A DNA stretch of 9,916 nucleotides from Dehalococcoidia bacterium (GTDB taxonomy: Bacteria > Chloroflexota > Dehalococcoidia > Lucifugimonadales > Lucifugimonadaceae), in NCBI GenBank assembly GCA_028278465.1, contig JANQEF010000282.1:1-9916 (forward strand), given 5' to 3'. The position numbers and the translations under genes were made by a program. Numbering within the stretch: the first letter of the stretch is position 1; every line of letters starts with the position of its first letter. This document shows, in pieces, positions 6,543-9,916 of the stretch. The notes under the pieces are model-generated. The model made no database searches and was not told the DNA's origin. It saw only the letters and a list, made by a program, of their open reading frames with translations.

Positions 6543-6571
6543 AACTTACATGTGGATTCGCGTCGGCACAA
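6543..6571 (-). promoter_or_regulatory. Weak candidate promoter for dnaG-rpoD
   Basis: On the minus strand TTGTGC (complement of 6566-6571) and TAAGTT (complement of 6543-6548) are 17 bases apart. Each matches consensus at 3 of 6. It lies in the most AT-rich part of the 225-bp dgt-dnaG gap and would give a leader of about 47 bases. A gap this long before an essential gene pair makes some promoter likely here; this exact one is tentative. Confidence 0.22.
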
Positions 6572-6620
6572 GAGATTGGCGGACGGAACTTGAAAGCGAT
6601 CGAAGGACAGAACATTTTAA

Positions 6621-6656
6621 CGGCCGAGCCGGTCTCGGGATAGATCCCGCTGGCCG
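6621..6656 (-). terminator. Possible terminator after dgt
   Basis: A nested dyad: CGGCC (6621-6625) with GGCCG (6652-6656) encloses CGGGAT (6636-6641) with ATCCCG (6644-6649). On the minus strand it is followed by TTAAAATGTTCT, a modest T/A-rich tail. It starts about 57 bases after the dgt stop. Placement fits separating dgt from dnaG-rpoD, but the two-base inner loop and asymmetric internal bulge make it an imperfect terminator. Confidence 0.3.
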
Positions 6657-6713
6657 TGTTATCGCGCTCTACTCGGATGTGCTCGTACGCGCAGGCATGG
6701 CCGTTCTCAGCCG

Positions 6714-7820
6714 CTAGATCCTTCCATGGAAAACCCCCTCGCCCAGTCCCGGCCTGATCCGCTCGGCGATCGTCAGCGCGTAGTTGTCTGTCATGCCGCA
6801 CACATGGTCGGCAGCGGCCTGCTCATCCGAGCCGGACAGGTCTCGCAGCCAGCGCGGCAGCTCATCCGGGTTGCCGCGGTAATGCTCCAGCAGGACGCGC
6901 ACGATGTCGGCCGCTTTCCTCCCCTCTTTCGACTGGCTGATCGGGTGATAGAAGTTCTGGAACATGAAGACTCGCAGCGAAGTGACCAGCTCTCCCAACT
7001 CGTCTGACATCCGGATCCACGGTTCGCCCTCCTCAACGTCGATCTCACCCGTGCAGTCCCACGAAGCCGACACCACGTCCGTCACGAACGAGTTGACGCG
7101 CTGCGAGTGGCGCGCGCCAAGCCGCTCGACCGCCTCGGCCGGCAGGTCATCGAGCGTAAGAAACTCTGACCTGAGCGCGTCGGAGATGTCGTGCGCCAGG
7201 TACGCCAGCGCATCCGATATCCGGACGATCTGCGCCTCAAGCGTCATATGGCTCACCGAGGCGCGGTTCAGGAACTCGCCCTCCGGCTTCGAGTGGTGCC
7301 TGATCGCCTCGATCACCTCGCCCGTGAGGTTGAGGCCACGGCCCTCCTTCTCCAGCTTTTCGACGATCCTCACGCTGTGACGGCTGTGGTGAAAGCCACC
7401 GTCCATCACTTCGTCCAGGACGCTCTCGCCGATGTGGCCGAACGGTGTGTGCCCGAGGTCATGAGCCAGCGCCGCCGCCTCGACGAGGTCTTCATTCAGG
7501 TTGAGCGCCCGTGCGATGGTCCTGCCGACCTGCGCGACCTCCACGACGTGCGTGAGCCTCGTAGTGAAGTGGTCGCCCTGCGGCGCGACGAAGACCTGGC
7601 TCTTGTGCTTGAGCCTGCGGAACGAGTTGGTGTGGATGATGCGGTCGCGGTCGCGCTGAAACTCGCCGCGCACGCTTGAAGGCTCTTCGGGCGCCGCTCT
7701 GCCGCGGGATCCGACCGATCTCGTGGCGAACGGTGAAAGCAGGTCTTCCCGCGCCTCGATGCGGCGACGGGCCTCGGTCAGATCGATGGCGGAAACGCCG
7801 GAGACATCAGGCGCTGTCAT
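6714..7820 (-). CDS. Deoxyguanosinetriphosphate triphosphohydrolase-like protein (HD domain)
   Basis: Hydrolyses dNTPs to deoxynucleoside plus tripolyphosphate, tuning the DNA precursor pool. At 368 residues it belongs to the shorter, bacterial dNTPase-like class (E. coli Dgt is about 505). Seen in order: SVGSRGR (35-41); the nucleotide-site stretch FQRDRDRIIHTNSFRRLKHK (54-73) followed by SQVF; the HD metal site with His91 (TRLTHVVEVAQVGR), His120-Asp121 (AHDLGHTPFGHIGE) and Asp203 (ISDALAYLAHD); and the GEVIEAIRHHS helix (167-177). All metal ligands are present. The start ATG at 7818-7820 puts the conserved N-terminal helix near residue 20 and the SRGR motif near 38, usual for the family; the Shine-Dalgarno is poor (AGG only 2 bases upstream). 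It is upstream of dnaG on the same strand but 225 bp away, so it is probably a separate unit. Substrate preference cannot be read from sequence. Confidence 0.94.
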   Translation of the reverse strand: MTAPDVSGVSAIDLTEARRRIEAREDLLSPFATRSVGSRGRAAPEEPSSVRGEFQRDRDRIIHTNSFRRLKHKSQVFVAPQGDHFTTRLTHVVEVAQVGRTIARALNLNEDLVEAAALAHDLGHTPFGHIGESVLDEVMDGGFHHSRHSVRIVEKLEKEGRGLNLTGEVIEAIRHHSKPEGEFLNRASVSHMTLEAQIVRISDALAYLAHDISDALRSEFLTLDDLPAEAVERLGARHSQRVNSFVTDVVSASWDCTGEIDVEEGEPWIRMSDELGELVTSLRVFMFQNFYHPISQSKEGRKAADIVRVLLEHYRGNPDELPRWLRDLSGSDEQAAADHVCGMTDNYALTIAERIRPGLGEGVFHGRI

Positions 7821-7927
7821 AGCCTGAACAGCATAGCCCGCGCCCCCGACGCCTGCGAGTCCATAACGCTAAGCGCAGACAGTCGCTGGCAACCGTCCGC
7901 CGCCTAGATGCCGAGCAGCCGTCTGAT

Positions 7928-7942
7928 GGCCCCGAGCGGGCC
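7928..7942 (-). terminator. Short GC hairpin after the DUF427 gene
   Basis: GGCCC (7928-7932) and GGGCC (7938-7942) pair with a 5-base loop, 6 bases past the DUF427 stop. There is no T run, so this is a weak candidate. The rest of the 128-bp gap up to dgt (7821-7948) has no convincing promoter: the best -35 (TTGCCA, 5 of 6) lacks a -10 at a normal distance. Confidence 0.28.
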
Positions 7943-7948
7943 TGACCT

Positions 7949-8233
7949 TCAACTCTCGACCGTCACCGCAGGGTAGAAGGCGACGTAGTCCTTGATGTTT
8001 GATGCCGCCTGCGACGGCTCGGGGTAGTACCACGCCACGTCCGGCATCTCCTCGCCGTCAACATTCAGCGAGTAGTAGCTCGCCACGCCCTTCCATGGAC
8101 AGGTGGAGTGCAGGGAGCTCTCCTTGAAGTATTCCCTCTTGATCGAATCGGGCGGGAAGTAGATGTTGCCTTCAACCACCTCGTAGTCGTCTGACTCTGC
8201 GACAACCGTGCCGTTCACTATCGCTCTGGGCAT
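7949..8233 (-). CDS. DUF427 domain protein
   Basis: A 94-residue single-domain soluble protein. It matches the DUF427 pattern: NGTVVAESDDYEVVEGNIYFP (7-27), the conserved core STCPWKGVASYYSL (43-56) with the near-invariant Cys-Pro-Trp-Lys-Gly, and the C-terminal AWYYPEPSQAASNIKDYVAFY (67-87). Length equals a typical one-domain member. No enzymatic role is established for the family; Cys45 and Lys48 stand out as candidate functional residues by conservation only. The ATG at 8231-8233 has GAGGT 5 bases upstream, which settles the start. It is transcribed divergently from the flavin disulfide reductase across a 257-bp region with several dyads, so shared control is possible. Confidence 0.9.
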   Translation of the reverse strand: MPRAIVNGTVVAESDDYEVVEGNIYFPPDSIKREYFKESSLHSTCPWKGVASYYSLNVDGEEMPDVAWYYPEPSQAASNIKDYVAFYPAVTVES

Positions 8234-8244
8234 TCCTGACCTCG

Positions 8245-8398
8245 CACTCTGCGTGATGCTGAACCATTTTGGAAGGGACAGGCCCGGATCAGGCCTGTCG
8301 CATATTTTGATGCAGTCGCCGGTTCAACGTCGCGTCCGAATGTGAGCCTTTCCTCTCGCACCGGTCGCTCGCAGTGCTGCATCACACTTCGCAGAGTG
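8245..8398. repeat. Long-range inverted repeat spanning the DUF427/reductase gap
   Basis: CACTCTGCG-TGATGC (8245-8259) is matched in inverse by GCATCA (8379-8384) plus CGCAGAGTG (8390-8398). That is fifteen complementary bases with one 5-base insert (CACTT, 8385-8389) in the right arm. The arms lie 119 bases apart, near the two ends of the divergent control region. They could be two half-sites of a looping regulator, or the base of a long RNA stem. Confidence 0.5.
8277..8299. promoter_or_regulatory. Perfect dyad in the divergent control region
   Basis: GACAGGCC (8277-8284) and GGCCTGTC (8292-8299) form a perfect 8-bp inverted repeat with a 7-base centre. On the plus strand GCATATTTTG follows, which is terminator-like, but no plus-strand gene lies upstream to need one. 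On the minus strand it would overlap the -10 and start region of a weak promoter for the DUF427 gene: TTGAAC (complement of 8322-8327), 17 bases, TATGCG (complement of 8299-8304). An operator is therefore a reasonable reading. Confidence 0.4.
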
Positions 8399-8418
8399 AC
8401 ACAACACCACTCCCGGGT

Positions 8419-8447
8419 CACAGGTCCTCCGTCGGCGACGGCCTGTG
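8419..8447 (+). promoter_or_regulatory. Structured leader hairpin before the reductase gene
   Basis: CACAGG (8419-8424) pairs with CCTGTG (8442-8447), and CCGTC (8429-8433) with GACGG (8437-8441). This makes an 11-bp stem with a 4-base one-sided bulge (TCCT) and a 3-base loop (GGC), ending 43 bases before the ATG at 8491. It does not cover the ribosome-binding site and has no T run. It could be a protein-binding or stability element in the leader. I recognise no known riboswitch in it. Confidence 0.38.
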
Positions 8448-8490
8448 CAAGCGCGGCCAGGAAGCAAAAGCATCGAGGCACGGGAACGAT

Positions 8491-9882
8491 ATGACTGAGC
8501 AGTACGACGTGATCGTGATCGGGGCAGGACCGGCGGGCGAGAACGTGGCCGACCGCGTTGTGAAAGGCGGGATGTCGGCGCTCATCGTCGAAAGAGAGCT
8601 GGTCGGCGGCGAGTGTAGCTACTGGGCATGCATGCCTTCCAAGGCCCTGCTCCGCCCCGGCGAGGCGCTTCGAGCGGTGAAGCGCGTTCCCGGCGCCAGG
8701 GCCGCGGTGACCGGCGAGATCGATCTCAAAGAGGCGCTGTCTCGCCGCGACGCCATGATCAGCAATCTCGACGACAAGTACCAGGTCCAGTGGCTCAACG
8801 ACCAGAACATCCCTTACGTCCGCGGCCACGCCCGGCTGAACGGCGAGAAGCGTGTCGCAGTCACAGACAAAAACGGCAAGGTGACCGAGTACAACGCCAA
8901 CAAGGCGGTCGTGATATCGACCGGCACGGCGGCGGCGATGCCTCCGATCCCCGGCCTCGAAGACGTGGATGCCTGGAACAACAGAGACATCACGACGCTC
9001 AACGAAGCGTCCGGCAGCCTGATCGTCCTCGGCGGCGGCGTTGTCGGAGTCGAGATGGCACAGGCTTGGAACGACCTCGGCGCTTCGGAAGTAACGATCA
9101 TCGAGATGGCCGACCGACTCATTCCCAGGGAGGAAGAGTTCGCCGGCGAGCACCTGAAGAAGGTGTTCACTGAGGAGTACGGAATCAAGGTCTTGACCGG
9201 AGTTGCGGTGCAATCGGTCGATGAAACGGCGAACGGTGTTTCAGCGTCGCTTTCCGACGGCTCAGCTGTCGAGGCAGACAACATCCTGGTCGCAGTCGGC
9301 AGAAAACCGCTGACGGATGACGTCGGTCTCGACACCGTCGGCATGGAGCCCGGCAAGTACATCGAAGTCGACGATGAGCTACGCGCCGTCGGACCGAACT
9401 CCGACTGGCTCTACTCAGTCGGAGACGCGAATGGCCGAAGCCTGCTTACCCACGACGGCAAATACCAGGCGCGGATCGTTGGCGATGTGATCCTTGGCAA
9501 AGGTGTGAAAGCCTGGGGCGACAGAAAGGCATCGCCTCGTGTCATCTTCACCGACCCACACGTCGCAGCGGTTGGCCTGACTGAGGCGCAGGCGAAAGAA
9601 CAAGGGATTAACGTGCGCTCGATAGAGTACGGCTTCGGCTGGAGCGCCGGCGCTGCCACTTTTGGCGAGGGCATCGAAGGCAACATCAAGTGGGTTGTGA
9701 ACGAAGACAAAAAGACCCTTGTCGGCGTCACGTTCGTAGGTCCGGGAGCGGGGGAGATGCTACACGCTGCGACGATTGCCATCGCGGGACAGGTCCCGCT
9801 GGAAACGCTGTGGCACGCGACGCCGGCGTTCCCGACGATGTCAGAGGTGTGGCTGCGGTTCCTCGAGGCGTACGGTCTGTAG
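8491..9882 (+). CDS. FAD/NAD-dependent disulfide reductase-like protein (dihydrolipoamide dehydrogenase superfamily), catalytic His replaced
   Basis: A 463-residue class I flavin disulfide reductase. It has the FAD-binding YDVIVIGAGPAG (5-16); the redox motif GGECSYWACMPSK (39-51) with Cys42-x4-Cys47; STGT (143-146); the NAD-binding VLGGGVVGVEMA (179-190) with Glu205 at the end of the next strand, which favours NAD(H) over NADP(H); the second FAD contact YSVGDAN (308-314); and a C-terminal dimerisation domain (about 348-463). The family signature HxHPTxxE reads HATPAFPTMSE (442-452): Glu452 is kept but Phe447 sits where the active-site His belongs. It is therefore unlikely to be an ordinary lipoamide dehydrogenase, and no E1/E2 genes adjoin, so I give no lpd symbol. 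The ATG at 8491 places the Rossmann motif at residue 10; a GTG at 8374 would add 39 residues unlike the family. The Shine-Dalgarno is weak (GGGA 6 bases upstream). The real substrate is unknown. Confidence 0.88.
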   Translation: MTEQYDVIVIGAGPAGENVADRVVKGGMSALIVERELVGGECSYWACMPSKALLRPGEALRAVKRVPGARAAVTGEIDLKEALSRRDAMISNLDDKYQVQWLNDQNIPYVRGHARLNGEKRVAVTDKNGKVTEYNANKAVVISTGTAAAMPPIPGLEDVDAWNNRDITTLNEASGSLIVLGGGVVGVEMAQAWNDLGASEVTIIEMADRLIPREEEFAGEHLKKVFTEEYGIKVLTGVAVQSVDETANGVSASLSDGSAVEADNILVAVGRKPLTDDVGLDTVGMEPGKYIEVDDELRAVGPNSDWLYSVGDANGRSLLTHDGKYQARIVGDVILGKGVKAWGDRKASPRVIFTDPHVAAVGLTEAQAKEQGINVRSIEYGFGWSAGAATFGEGIEGNIKWVVNEDKKTLVGVTFVGPGAGEMLHAATIAIAGQVPLETLWHATPAFPTMSEVWLRFLEAYGL

Positions 9883-9916
9883 TCCGGCCACTCGTTCGTC
9901 GTTATAGTTGAACGCC

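Noticed and set aside
6541..6801. An 86-codon minus-strand frame in the dgt-dnaG gap
   Set aside because: About a third overlaps the end of dgt out of frame. The remainder matches no family I know, and the region contains hairpins typical of non-coding DNA.
8374..8490. GTG-started 39-residue extension of the reductase
   Set aside because: The family begins a few residues before the Rossmann strand. The extension is Ser/Pro/His-rich, encodes no targeting signal, and runs through the leader hairpin.
8218..9213. A 331-codon minus-strand reading frame opposite the reductase
   Set aside because: It is antisense to a gene with complete FAD, redox and NAD motifs. Its translation is low-complexity His/Arg/Val/Asp with no recognisable domain.
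9883..9916. Promoter or hairpin at the right edge (TTATAG, CGTTC/GAACG)
   Set aside because: Too short and cut by the window; no -35, and the 5-bp arms are not significant.

Overview
This window reads as ordinary chromosomal housekeeping DNA from a GC-rich bacterium (about 60% G+C by eye). It holds nine complete protein genes and one cut by the left edge. I see no mobile element, CRISPR array, tRNA, rRNA or phage gene. The dgt / dnaG / rpoD order, the style of the primary sigma factor, the unusual DnaG zinc motif and the DUF427 and flavoprotein types suggest Chloroflexota (Dehalococcoidia or SAR202-like). That placement rests on recalled family resemblance, not on a search.

Left part (1-1154, plus strand): the C-terminal end of a TrkA/RCK-type potassium-channel regulator, then pheA (prephenate dehydratase with a C-terminal ACT domain). 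PheA starts on TTG three bases after the upstream stop, with a Shine-Dalgarno inside the end of that gene, so the two are probably co-transcribed. They converge on a minus-strand pair: a one-TM YtxG/DUF948-like protein followed by a YtxH-like protein. This pairing is known from the Bacillus ytxGHJ stress operon.

Centre (2124-7820, minus strand): read in the direction of transcription, dgt (HD-domain dNTP triphosphohydrolase), dnaG (primase), rpoD (primary sigma factor) and a MutM/Nei-family DNA glycosylase. dnaG and rpoD are 3 bases apart and match the core of the classical macromolecular-synthesis operon, without rpsU. The cluster combines nucleotide-pool control, replication priming, transcription initiation and base-excision repair. 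The dgt-dnaG gap (225 bp) and the rpoD-fpg gap (141 bp) hold inverted repeats and weak promoter-like motifs, so this is probably several transcription units.

Right part (7949-9882): a small DUF427 protein on the minus strand, divergent from a 463-residue flavin disulfide reductase of the dihydrolipoamide dehydrogenase superfamily on the plus strand. The reductase keeps the redox-active cysteine pair but has Phe where the family normally has its catalytic His. The 257-bp divergent gap is unusually rich in dyad symmetry.

No clearly new multi-gene system is visible. The points most worth a second look are the His-less reductase with its structured control region, the four-residue Cys step in the DnaG zinc motif, and the divergent active-site loops of the glycosylase.
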